From Alphaproteobacteria bacterium (GTDB lineage Bacteria > Pseudomonadota > Alphaproteobacteria > SMXP01), in NCBI GenBank assembly GCA_004356335.1, contig SMXP01000021.1:1-40322 (forward strand): 40,322 bases of DNA, read 5' to 3'. Each line of letters starts with the position of its first letter. Position 1 is the stretch's first letter. Shown here in pieces: positions 31,050 through 38,861 of the stretch. Both the position numbers and the translations under genes were made by a program. The notes under the pieces are model-generated. The model made no database searches and was not told the origin of the DNA. It saw nothing but the letters and a program-made list of their open reading frames with translations.

Positions 31050-31772
31050 ATGATTAGAAAACGTTGGGTCGCCCATATCCGTTGGGCGTTATTACTTTTT
31101 GGGGCGATGAACTTGGCCGCTTGCGCGAATTTGAGGGGCGTGGTGGGCGCAGATTGCGCCCCGCCGCCGGCCGAGGCCGCTGCGGACGAAACAACGGAAG
31201 CCCCTTTGGAGAAAGAACAGCCGCTGGCCGAGGCCGCCTCTGCGGAAACAACGGAAGCCCCTTTGGAGGATGCGATGGTTGGAGAACAGCCGCCAAATCC
31301 GACACCCGAAACGAACCATAGGTTGGACGTATCGCGGCTGCAAACCGCCGATGGCCGGCTGATTCTCGGAAGCGTCGAAACCATACGACTTGATCCGTTG
31401 GGTATCATATATGAAGCGCGGATCGACACCGGCGCCGAAACCTCATCGATTGATGCGCAAAACATCGTGCTTTTCGAGCGGGACGGTAAAAGGTGGGCAC
31501 GATTTGAGCTACAGGATGCCGGTCAAAATGACCCGGTAGTGGTGGAAAAACGTATTAGACGATTTGTCTTGGTTAGCCAAATAAATAATCTGGAGCTGGA
31601 CCGCCGCCCCGTGGTTCGAATGCGTTTGCAGGTGGGTGCAACAATTGAAACCGTCGATATCAGTTTGACGAACCGTTCCCGCATGTCCTTCCCTATCTTA
31701 TTGGGGCGGGAATTTCTGCTCGACCGAGCCGTCGTTGATGTTTCCAGAAGTCATATTCAGGACTTACAATGA
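31050..31772 (+). CDS. Retropepsin-like aspartic protease lipoprotein (ATP-dependent zinc protease-like family)
   Basis: This 240-residue protein has a basic N-terminus, a hydrophobic segment and lipobox LAAC, giving acylated Cys25. A low-complexity linker (about 30-75) contains a direct repeat: AEAAADETTEAPLE then AEAASAETTEAPLE. The C-terminal domain has the retropepsin active-site ARIDTGAETSSIDA and the FPILLGREFLLDRAVVDVS strand of the family long annotated as putative ATP-dependent zinc protease. The stop overlaps the next gene (ATGA). With the 7TM/transglutaminase-like and ATP-grasp neighbours it forms a recurrent three-gene module. The family has been tied to envelope or osmotic stress in other bacteria, but the substrate here is unknown. 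Confidence 0.8.
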   Translation: MIRKRWVAHIRWALLLFGAMNLAACANLRGVVGADCAPPPAEAAADETTEAPLEKEQPLAEAASAETTEAPLEDAMVGEQPPNPTPETNHRLDVSRLQTADGRLILGSVETIRLDPLGIIYEARIDTGAETSSIDAQNIVLFERDGKRWARFELQDAGQNDPVVVEKRIRRFVLVSQINNLELDRRPVVRMRLQVGATIETVDISLTNRSRMSFPILLGREFLLDRAVVDVSRSHIQDLQ

Positions 31773-33298
31773 TCGGACTGTCTGCGTCTCGTTTGTTGTT
31801 CTTTTTTCTAGTCTTTTCATTGTTTGCGGGTGGCATCGTCCAAATACTTCACCGTCATTTGTCGTTAGGCATTCCATTACTGCCCTCGGCCAGTCGCGAT
31901 GTCTGGTTCGTTGATGCCAAAGTAACCTTTGAAGCAACCGGGGGGCCGGTTACCGTATCTTTCGCACTGCCGGCCAGCCAAACCGGTTACACATTGTTGG
32001 GAGAAACTTTAGTGTCACCGGGCTATGGTGTCTCGCTCTTACCATCCGGCGGTTTGCGTCGGGCGGAATGGACAATTGCAGACACGGACGGCACACAAAA
32101 GCTTTATTACAAGGCACAATTTGCCGCCGATAATTTGATCGTTTCCTCATCCGACTCACCGCCGTCTTTAGCATTGGAACCACCCTTATCGTTGGATGAG
32201 GTTGATCAGGCAGCAGCGCAGGAAGTTTTGACGGAGGCAATCGAGAAGTCCGCAGGACCCCTTTCACTTACGCGTCAGATTCTGAAAATTCTAACTCGGT
32301 CGCCGCCGACGCAAACCGTCGAACTCCTTCGTACAAATTTCGAGCCGGCCGATCTACTGATAACCCTGCTGACTCAAGGGGGGGTGGCGGCCCGTTCCGT
32401 GTTTGGCCTTGAATTGGAAGACGGTCGTCGGCGCAAGCGTCTGGAGAGTTTCGTTGAAGTTTTCGCGGACGGAGAATTGCATCTCTTCGATCCCGCTACG
32501 GGTGCCGAAGGACGACCCGATAACGTGCTATTGTGGGCACCGGGGGCGCTATCTATTCTCGATGTGCAAGGCGGTCGAAATTCCGACTTGACCTTTTCGA
32601 TATTATTACAGGAAGAGGCCGCTCTGAAGAGTGTTCTCACTCAATTGGACGATTTGGGGCAAGACGATTTTTCCATATATCGCTTGCCTCTCGAGGAACA
32701 AGCTTTGCTCAAGGGAATGTTTTTGATTCCCATTGGGGTCCTCGTGGTCGTCTTTATCCGTGTGATCATCGGCTTCAGAACGAGCGGTACATTCATGCCG
32801 GTTTTGCTCGCCATAGCCTTTATTCAAACGAAGTTGATACCGGGTTTGATCGGCTTTGTGCTTATTGTCGGTACCGGGCTCATTGTGAGATCTTACCTGT
32901 CGACCGTCAATCTGTTACTCGTTGCACGTATCTCGGCAACTCTCAGCGTTGTTATAGGTTTGACGATTCTATTCACGCTTCTGAGCGAACGAATGGGATT
33001 GGAGAATATTCAAAACTTCACTTTTTTCCCGCTTGTCATCATGACTTGGACCATCGAACGCATGTCCATACTTTGGGAGGAAGAAGGCCCTAAAGAAGTT
33101 TTAATCCAAGCGGCGGGAACTTTGGTGGTGGCGGTCATAGCTTATTCTCTAATGTCGACACCCATCGTTCGGCATCTTAGTTTTAATTTTCTTGGCCTGC
33201 AGCTGGTCATTCTATCCCTTATTCTTTTGATGGGCCAATATACCGGCTACCGGGTGCTTGAGCTGCACCGGTTTAGGTCTCTCGGCAAGGATGTTTGA
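31769..33298 (+). CDS. Inactive transglutaminase-like / 7TM membrane protein
   Basis: This 509-residue protein begins with a membrane anchor (LLFFFLVFSLFAGGIVQIL), followed by a periplasmic beta-rich region of about 170 residues and a transglutaminase-like domain (about 185-260). No catalytic Cys is visible at the expected place (GGVAARSVFGLELEDG), hence inactive. From about residue 325 come seven hydrophobic helices, starting GMFLIPIGVLVVVFIRVIIG. This domain order matches the family of inactive transglutaminase fused to 7TM helices. It is overlapped by genes on both sides (ATGA upstream, TGATG downstream). Together with the ATP-grasp ligase it may recognise or modify a periplasmic peptide (inference). 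Confidence 0.82.
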   Translation: MIGLSASRLLFFFLVFSLFAGGIVQILHRHLSLGIPLLPSASRDVWFVDAKVTFEATGGPVTVSFALPASQTGYTLLGETLVSPGYGVSLLPSGGLRRAEWTIADTDGTQKLYYKAQFAADNLIVSSSDSPPSLALEPPLSLDEVDQAAAQEVLTEAIEKSAGPLSLTRQILKILTRSPPTQTVELLRTNFEPADLLITLLTQGGVAARSVFGLELEDGRRRKRLESFVEVFADGELHLFDPATGAEGRPDNVLLWAPGALSILDVQGGRNSDLTFSILLQEEAALKSVLTQLDDLGQDDFSIYRLPLEEQALLKGMFLIPIGVLVVVFIRVIIGFRTSGTFMPVLLAIAFIQTKLIPGLIGFVLIVGTGLIVRSYLSTVNLLLVARISATLSVVIGLTILFTLLSERMGLENIQNFTFFPLVIMTWTIERMSILWEEEGPKEVLIQAAGTLVVAVIAYSLMSTPIVRHLSFNFLGLQLVILSLILLMGQYTGYRVLELHRFRSLGKDV

Positions 33299-34248
33299 TG
33301 TTCAATTTCATAAAACGTCTGCGCAAGAGAGGAATCCTGAGCATGAATCAACGGAATGTCCGGTACATAGGACAATACAATGACCGTCGCCTCTACCCGC
33401 TGGTCGATGACAAGCTGAAAACAAAGCTCTTGGCTACCGAGCATAACGTCAACGTGCCCGGCCTCATTGGAACAATTCAATATTACCACGAAACCCGACT
33501 CATTGATCGCATCATAGGGCAGCGCAGCGGTTTTGTTATCAAGCCGGCCAGAGGCTCAGGTGGAAAAGGAATTCTTGTGATTGTCGGCAGCAAAGGTGAG
33601 GCGTATTTAAGATCTAACGGCTCGGTTGTGACCCTGCCCGATATCCGGCGCCATTTATCGAATATTTTGAGTGGCCTATACAGTCTTGGCGGCAGTCAAG
33701 ATGTCGCCATCATCGAGGAATTGATTCATTCCGATCCACGGCTGGAACCTTACACCCATGAGGGTGTGCCCGATATTCGGGTCATCGTTTTCAAAGGCTT
33801 TCCCGTTATGGCCATGATACGCTTGGCCACCCGCCAATCGGCCGGCCGGGCCAACTTGCATCAGGGGGCCGTGGGTGTGGGTCTTGATTTAGCGGCGGGC
33901 CGGGCTTTGGGCGGTGTGCAATTCAATGCGCCCATAGAGATCCACCCCGACACCGGAGCAACTTTAAAAAATCTCTTTATTCCGAAATGGGAAGAACTGC
34001 TGGAGCTGTCAGCCAAATGTTTCGACATGTCCAATTTCGGTTATTTGGGGTGCGATTTCGTGCTCGATGAGTCTCACGGGCCTTTGCTGCTCGAATTGAA
34101 CGCGCGCCCGGGTCTTGCCATCCAAATCGCCAATCAAAGCGGATTGTTGCTTGCCCTCAATCACATCGAACAGGGTCGCGCGCCCAAAAATCTCTCCCCT
34201 AAACAAAGAGCATCTTACGCAATCGACAAATTGGCGAAACTATCCTGA
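33298..34248 (+). CDS. RimK-like ATP-grasp ligase (alpha-L-glutamate ligase-like)
   Basis: The product is 316 residues from ATG 33298, overlapping the preceding stop by one base. ATP-grasp motifs are FVIKPARGSGGKGILVI (nucleotide-binding Lys and Gly-rich loop), VPDIRVIVFKGFPVMAMIRL, and CDFVLDESHGPLLLELNARPGL with the metal-binding Glu and Asn. RimK relatives add glutamate or another amino acid to a peptide or small molecule through an acyl phosphate. It ends the three-gene operon. A palindromic repeat array begins 36 bp after its stop. Confidence 0.85.
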   Translation: MFNFIKRLRKRGILSMNQRNVRYIGQYNDRRLYPLVDDKLKTKLLATEHNVNVPGLIGTIQYYHETRLIDRIIGQRSGFVIKPARGSGGKGILVIVGSKGEAYLRSNGSVVTLPDIRRHLSNILSGLYSLGGSQDVAIIEELIHSDPRLEPYTHEGVPDIRVIVFKGFPVMAMIRLATRQSAGRANLHQGAVGVGLDLAAGRALGGVQFNAPIEIHPDTGATLKNLFIPKWEELLELSAKCFDMSNFGYLGCDFVLDESHGPLLLELNARPGLAIQIANQSGLLLALNHIEQGRAPKNLSPKQRASYAIDKLAKLS

Positions 34249-34283
34249 TTCATTTGCCTCGCATGCCGTCATTTTGAACATTC

Positions 34284-34490
34284 TAGACCACGTTCACAAT
34301 TCATTGAATCGGGAACGCGGTCTAGATTTCCTATTGGTCGCGCATTCGAACCCAAAAACCGCGTACACTTTTTGTGAATGCGCTCTAGAGCATTTCCGAA
34401 CTTAACAGAATCGCGGAAACGCTCTAAGTTCTTGTTTGGTCGCGCCGTTTGCGCGCAAAACCGCACACACTTTTGCGCACGGCGCTCTAG
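34284..34490. repeat. Four-module palindromic repeat array (core II - I - II - I)
   Basis: Modules: 34284-34324 with arms GACCACGTTC / GAACGCGGTC; 34337-34387 with arms GCGCATTC / GAATGCGC; 34386-34426 with arms GAGCATTTCCG / CGGAAACGCTC; 34438-34490 with arms GCGCCGT / ACGGCGC and TGCGC / GCGCA. The second and fourth contain, on the reverse strand, AAAAGTG-N4-CGGTTTT. The junction of the second and third modules is TCTAGAG. Confidence 0.88.
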
Positions 34491-34594
34491 ACACCTGTAA
34501 GAAGAAACGATAACGCCGTATCCCCGAGAAAATCATCTGCAACCGCCGCGCCAATTCTATGCCAGACAAGTATTGCTCTAACGGAAATAGGCCT

Positions 34595-34698
34595 TAGAGT
34601 GTTTCCAGGAAAAGTGGCCCCCGGTTTTCCGTCCGGAAACACGACAAAACAATAACTTATGGTCAGGTTTTGATTCCATCAAAACCGGAAAGACCCTA
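34595..34698. repeat. Palindromic mosaic repeat pair (core I + core II)
   Basis: 34595-34645 has arms GTGTTTCC / GGAAACAC around AAAAGTG-GCCCC-CGGTTTT. 34658-34698 is the GGTC/GACC type with a GGTTTTGAT / ATCAAAACC inner stem. It lies just upstream of the GNAT gene and is the same pair, in the same order, as 2712-2813 and 40087-40189. Confidence 0.85.
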
Positions 34699-34738
34699 GA
34701 ATGGCCGTTTCGGTACGACCTCAACCATAAGAGAAACG

Positions 34739-35200
34739 ATGATTGAAATCGAAGAGATCACGACCAACAAGGCTGGGATTTGCCGCACGATTCTGGAAGC
34801 TCTTCCAGACCGGTTCGGCAATCAAAGAGTTGTCGAGCTCATTGTTAAAGAGGCTCCATTGCTATCTATGCTTGGCGCGCGTGACGGCGACGACTATGTG
34901 GGTATGATGACTGTTAAGCGGCAAACACCACAGACAATTGAAATTAGGGCCTTGGGTGTGATGCCCGATCGCCATCGGCAGGGGATCGGCCGGGCCTTGA
35001 TCCAAGAAGTGGAAAGCTACGCCATACAACAAGGGGCAGTCCTGCTTTCATTGAAGACCGTTGGCCCGTCAGATCCCAATCCGATCTACCAAAACACTCG
35101 TGCCTTTTACCATGCTCTCGGATTTGTCCAAGTTGAAGAACTGCCTCTCTGGGGGCCCGATGCAGCCTGCTTGTTGATGGTTAAGTCGTTAAAGCCGTGA
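34739..35200 (+). CDS. GNAT-family N-acetyltransferase
   Basis: This 153-residue protein has the GNAT fold: the acetyl-CoA pyrophosphate-binding motif RHRQGIGRALI (consensus Q/RxxGxG/A), preceded by strand IEIRALGVMPD and followed by the AFYHALGFVQVEEL segment that ends the domain. It transfers an acetyl group to an amine of unknown identity. The segment PNPIYQNTRAFYHALGF is common in small-molecule acetyltransferases. It precedes the GntR regulator by about 100 bp on the same strand, and may belong to the amidase/ligase locus. Confidence 0.85.
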   Translation: MIEIEEITTNKAGICRTILEALPDRFGNQRVVELIVKEAPLLSMLGARDGDDYVGMMTVKRQTPQTIEIRALGVMPDRHRQGIGRALIQEVESYAIQQGAVLLSLKTVGPSDPNPIYQNTRAFYHALGFVQVEELPLWGPDAACLLMVKSLKP

Positions 35201-35301
35201 TCGTTATATCGGCGTTCGGCTCTCGAACTTTTCCACCGTTTACCGAATGGATGCCGCACACGACTATATGATGGCCAGGACGAAAAAGGATCGCCGCCGC
35301 A

Positions 35302-35949
35302 ATGAGCGCCACCATAGCCGAAGATATCTTCAGAAACCTGGCCGACCAAATCTTATCCGGACGCATAGCGCCCGGCCAAAGGATGGAGGAGCAAGTCGTC
35401 GCAAATGAATTCGGCGTTTCCCGAACGCCGGTGCGGGATGCCTTGAGGCAATTGGCGGCGACGGGTCTTGTGGAGATTAAACCCAATAGGGGAGTGACCG
35501 TTGTCGACCCCCCTATTCATCAGCTCAACGACATGTTCGAGGCCCTTGGAGAGCTTGAGGCGCTGTGCGCAAGACTAAGCGCACAACGAATGAGTGACAT
35601 CGAACGCAAGAAACTTGACATGATCATGCAAGAATGTCGAACGGCGATGCGCGGCAAGAATCGTAAGAAGTACGCAGATGCGAACGAGCAGTTTCACAAA
35701 TTGATCTATCAGGGCTCCCACAATCAAACTCTAGAAGAAATCGCCGTCGCTCTTTGGCAACGGCTAGAACCTTTCCGCAGATCCAGCTTTTTCGAAGTGC
35801 GCGGTCGCATGCAAGCATCGCTCAAAGAGCATGAAGGTATTTCAAAGGCGATTCTCGCCAAAAACGCCGAGCTGGCCCACACCATGATGCGGGATCACGT
35901 AACAAATTCAAACATGAATGCCGTTGAGCACTTAACGTCTCAAAAATGA
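35302..35949 (+). CDS. GntR-family regulator with FCD ligand-binding domain
   Basis: The product is 215 residues. The N-terminal winged helix carries ILSGRIAPGQRMEEQVVANEFGVSRTPVRDAL and the wing TGLVEIKPNRGVTVV. The C-terminal all-helical FCD domain (about 80-210) has the metal/ligand-binding Asp/His pattern, including DANEQFHKLIYQGSHN and MMRDHV. FadR/FCD regulators respond to organic acids and usually bind TTGTATACAA-like operators. Two such GTATAC-centred sites lie between the divergent ligase and amidase genes nearby, so those are the probable targets (inference). The stop is 3 bp before a palindromic repeat. Confidence 0.88.
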   Translation: MSATIAEDIFRNLADQILSGRIAPGQRMEEQVVANEFGVSRTPVRDALRQLAATGLVEIKPNRGVTVVDPPIHQLNDMFEALGELEALCARLSAQRMSDIERKKLDMIMQECRTAMRGKNRKKYADANEQFHKLIYQGSHNQTLEEIAVALWQRLEPFRRSSFFEVRGRMQASLKEHEGISKAILAKNAELAHTMMRDHVTNSNMNAVEHLTSQK

Positions 35950-35952
35950 TGC

Positions 35953-36170
35953 TAGAGCACGTTGACAAAAGATGGAATCCCTAACGTGCTCTAAGTCCTT
36001 GTTTGGTCGCGCATTCGGACGGAAAACCGGGTCCACTTTTCCTGAATGCGCTCTACGTCTTTGTTTGGTCGCGCATTCGGACGGAAAACCGGTGCCCGTT
36101 CATCCCTTCAATCGATCCACCGGATCGATTGACCTTGGCAAGGACGGTCTTCACTCCTGAATGCGCTCTA
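35953..36170. repeat. Three-module palindromic repeat array with a nested hairpin
   Basis: 35953-35993 has arms GAGCACGTT / AACGTGCTC. 36005-36055 has GCGCATTC / GAATGCGC arms with a GGAAAAGTGGACCCGGTTTTCC-like centre on the reverse strand, a hybrid of two types. 36067-36170 is a second such hybrid, interrupted by about 50 bp that contain a perfect hairpin CAATCGATCC (36109-36118) / GGATCGATTG (36122-36131). The array fills the gap between two convergent genes and lies 3 and 2 bp from their stop codons. Confidence 0.85.
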
Positions 36171-36172
36171 GA

Positions 36173-37153
36173 TCAGGCATTATAGGCGCCGGCCAATTTA
36201 CCTTCCAGCTTGACAAGCGCTAGCACCGTATCAATGGTCGGTGTTTGGATCTTGTTTAGGCGACCTAACTCTTGCACCACACCGAGCAATGCATCGACCT
36301 CCATAATCCGACCCTTCTCCAGATCCTGCAACATGGAAGTTTTGTGATCGCCCACCTCGAGTGCACCGGCAATCCTTTTGTCCAGGTCGATCTTAAAGGT
36401 AACACCAAGGCTCTCGGCAATCAGTTTCGCCTCCAGCATCATCGCCCTGATAATCGTGAGCGCGCCCGGATCTTCGATTATCTGGCGAATTGTTCCGCCA
36501 GTGAGCGCACTTACGGGATTGAAACTGAGATTGCCCCAAAGCTTCACCCAAATTTCATCTCTAATGTTCGTACGCACCCGTGCTTTAAAACCGGCATTCG
36601 ACAGCATATCCGAAAGGATCAGCAAACGGGTCGATTTTGATCGATCGGGCTCTCCAATAGAAAACCGATTGCTATAAATATGTTTTATCACGCCGGGTTC
36701 GACGATCTCAGCCGCCGGATAGACGACACATCCGATCGCCCGTTCCGGGCCGATAAACTTCCATTGACTGTTCCCCGGATCAACCGACGCGATTCGTCTG
36801 CCGTCATAAGGCCCGCCATGTTGATAAAAGTACCACCACGGTATGCCGTTTTGGGCCGTAACAACAGCGGTGTCCCGACCGAGAAGCGGCGTCATGCGCT
36901 GTGCCACACTATGCGCCGACGGCGCTTTTACAGCGACGATAACATAGTCTTGCGGACCCAAATCATTAGGATCATCGGTACAGGGCATTTTTTCTATGTG
37001 TTCTTCGCCACCGATCAACAGCTTCAAGCCGTTCTTTTGAATAGCGCGCAGATGATCTCCGCGGGCGATACAGGTAACGTCGACGCCGGCTCGCTTGAGC
37101 TCAACGGCCAAATAACCGCCGATGGCACCGGCACCGTAAATACAAACCTTCAT
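36173..37153 (-). CDS. Ketopantoate reductase-family (PanE/ApbA-like) oxidoreductase
   Basis: This 326-residue protein has an N-terminal Rossmann NADPH site CIYGAGAIGGYLA, the ARGDHLRAIQKNGL region and VIVAVKAPSAHSV, followed by the catalytic Lys in EIWVKLWGNLSFNPVSALTGG and the C-terminal helical domain. Family members reduce 2-ketopantoate, but many paralogues in catabolic operons act on other 2-oxo acids. The ATG overlaps the TGA of the acyl-CoA ligase gene, so these are co-translated. Given this context a catabolic rather than pantothenate role is likely (inference). Confidence 0.85.
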   Translation of the reverse strand: MKVCIYGAGAIGGYLAVELKRAGVDVTCIARGDHLRAIQKNGLKLLIGGEEHIEKMPCTDDPNDLGPQDYVIVAVKAPSAHSVAQRMTPLLGRDTAVVTAQNGIPWWYFYQHGGPYDGRRIASVDPGNSQWKFIGPERAIGCVVYPAAEIVEPGVIKHIYSNRFSIGEPDRSKSTRLLILSDMLSNAGFKARVRTNIRDEIWVKLWGNLSFNPVSALTGGTIRQIIEDPGALTIIRAMMLEAKLIAESLGVTFKIDLDKRIAGALEVGDHKTSMLQDLEKGRIMEVDALLGVVQELGRLNKIQTPTIDTVLALVKLEGKLAGAYNA

Positions 37154-38700
37154 GGCAACTTTGCTTTGCCCGGCTCAGTGAGGCCGAATTGTTTGTGTAG
37201 TCCAAGGCGCACCAGTTTTCCGGTTGCCCCCGTGGGAATTTCATCAACGAATAAGATCGTTCGGGGAATTTTGAAGGAGGCTAACTTCGACGACGCAAAA
37301 TCTTTAACTTCCTGCTTGTCCAGCGTCTGACCCTCTTTCAGCACGATTGCCGCACCTACTTCCTCGCCCAACTTTGGATCCGGTATGGCAAAAGTGACAA
37401 CTTGTGCAATGGCGGGGTGCTCCAAAAGGACCTCATCCACTTCGCGCGGCGATATCTTTTCGCCGCCGCGGTTGATGATCTCTTTCAATCGGCCGGTGAT
37501 ACGCAAATAGCCATCAGCGTCCAATTGTCCTTGATCGCCTGTACGGAACCATCCATGGCTGAAGGCCGCTTCATTGCCCTTGGGATTGGCCTCGTAACCA
37601 TGAGTGACGTTGGGCCCTCGAACAACGATTTCACCTATACTTTCATGCGGTAACAGGTTTCCTTCATTGTCCATGATGGCGATTTCCGGCCCGGCCGGCA
37701 ATCCCACCGATCCGGCCTTACGCGCACGTGGCGGCAATGGGTTCGACGACATTTGATGCGCCGCCTCGGTCATTCCATAGGATTCGATGACCGGACACCT
37801 GAATGTCTTCTCGAGTTCGGTCATAACGTTGGGCGGCAGCGAAGACGAGGACGATCGGATGAATCGCAAGTTTGATTTGGCCGCTATGTGGCGATTTCTT
37901 TCGGCACGAGCAAGAATGGCCTGATGCATGGTTGGAACCGCCGTGTACCAAGTGGGTTGCGCATCATCCAGCCAGCCAAAGAATCTCATCGCATTAAAAC
38001 CCGACGTACAATAAACGTTAGCCCCCACCGCCAAGCTTGCAAGCACCGCTGCCATCAGACCGTGAATATGAAAAAGCGGCATGATGTTGAGACATCGATC
38101 ATCCGCGGTCAATAATAAGAATTTAGAAACATGTTCCGCGGAGGCGCAGACATTGGCCTGGCTCAATGGCACTATCTTTGGTCGAGATGTTGTCCCCGAC
38201 GTGTGCAGAACGAGCGCGATATCCCCGGTCATTGCGGGCCCACCTGAGGACGCCGGCACTAGACCATGTTTTGGTGTCGTTAGGTCGAACATCCCGGCGG
38301 CGGCATTCGATTGAACCGCTATTGGGAAAATCGGAATTCCCAGTTTCTGCGCCACGTTAACGGCAGGAGATTGATCTCCCGCCATCACCACCAGTGCTTT
38401 CACATTAAGATCCAAAAGATGGAATCTGAACTCGTCGGTGCGATAATTCGGGTTCAAGGGAGCGGCAGTGGCACCTGCCGCAATGGTGATAAAAGCCGAC
38501 GCCATGACAGGACCATTCGGCAAGATAATGGCAACACGATCGTTCCGACCAATACCGGCCATATTGAGCGTGTCGATGACCGACTTGGTAAGTTCTAAAA
38601 GATCGCCGAAGGTAAGCGATGTTTGGCCTGGCGCGCTGATAGCCGCGCCGGATATATGATTTTGACTCAATAGTTCGAAAATCGTCGGGCCGACACTCAA
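37150..38700 (-). CDS. Acyl-CoA synthetase (AMP-forming), oxalyl-CoA/medium-chain type
   Basis: The product is 516 residues from TTG 38700, chosen because AGGAG lies 7 nt upstream and the longer reading from TTG 38775 would cover the operator region. Core motifs: LVLHTSGTTSRPKIVPLS, MPLFHIHGLMAA, VIESYGMTEAAHQMSSNP, GWFRTGDQG, GRLKEIINRGGEKISPREVDE and PTGATGKLVR with the catalytic Lys. It resembles the PCS60/AAE3 oxalate-CoA ligase branch, but substrate assignment is uncertain. It is the first gene of the ligase-reductase operon and divergent from the amidase. The pair could convert an amide to an acid and then to a CoA thioester (inference). Confidence 0.87.
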   Translation of the reverse strand: MSVGPTIFELLSQNHISGAAISAPGQTSLTFGDLLELTKSVIDTLNMAGIGRNDRVAIILPNGPVMASAFITIAAGATAAPLNPNYRTDEFRFHLLDLNVKALVVMAGDQSPAVNVAQKLGIPIFPIAVQSNAAAGMFDLTTPKHGLVPASSGGPAMTGDIALVLHTSGTTSRPKIVPLSQANVCASAEHVSKFLLLTADDRCLNIMPLFHIHGLMAAVLASLAVGANVYCTSGFNAMRFFGWLDDAQPTWYTAVPTMHQAILARAERNRHIAAKSNLRFIRSSSSSLPPNVMTELEKTFRCPVIESYGMTEAAHQMSSNPLPPRARKAGSVGLPAGPEIAIMDNEGNLLPHESIGEIVVRGPNVTHGYEANPKGNEAAFSHGWFRTGDQGQLDADGYLRITGRLKEIINRGGEKISPREVDEVLLEHPAIAQVVTFAIPDPKLGEEVGAAIVLKEGQTLDKQEVKDFASSKLASFKIPRTILFVDEIPTGATGKLVRLGLHKQFGLTEPGKAKLP

Positions 38701-38740
38701 CTGGGATCTCCTGTTACGGATTTTCGACGACGGGGCAATA

Positions 38741-38770
38741 TTGTATACATTATAGAAATTTCGTATACTT
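38741..38770. promoter_or_regulatory. Twin GntR-type operators between ligase and amidase
   Basis: TTGTATACAT (38741-38750) and TCGTATACTT (38761-38770) both contain the palindrome GTATAC. Their centres are 20 bp apart, about two helical turns. FCD-type GntR proteins commonly bind TTGTATACAA-like sites. The position, in the divergent promoter region of 38700 (-) and 38862 (+), is ideal for control of both genes by the regulator at 35302-35949. Confidence 0.6.
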
Positions 38771-38861
38771 GTCAATTGAGCGCGACAAAGTAGGGCGACC
38801 GGAAGAGAAAATTGGCTTACTTTGTCCTCACCTATCTGGTCACATTGTCAGAGGGACCTTC

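Noticed and set aside
38701..38775. Longer start for the acyl-CoA ligase at TTG 38775
   Set aside because: It would translate the GTATAC operator region, while TTG 38700 has AGGAG at normal spacing and gives the family N-terminus.
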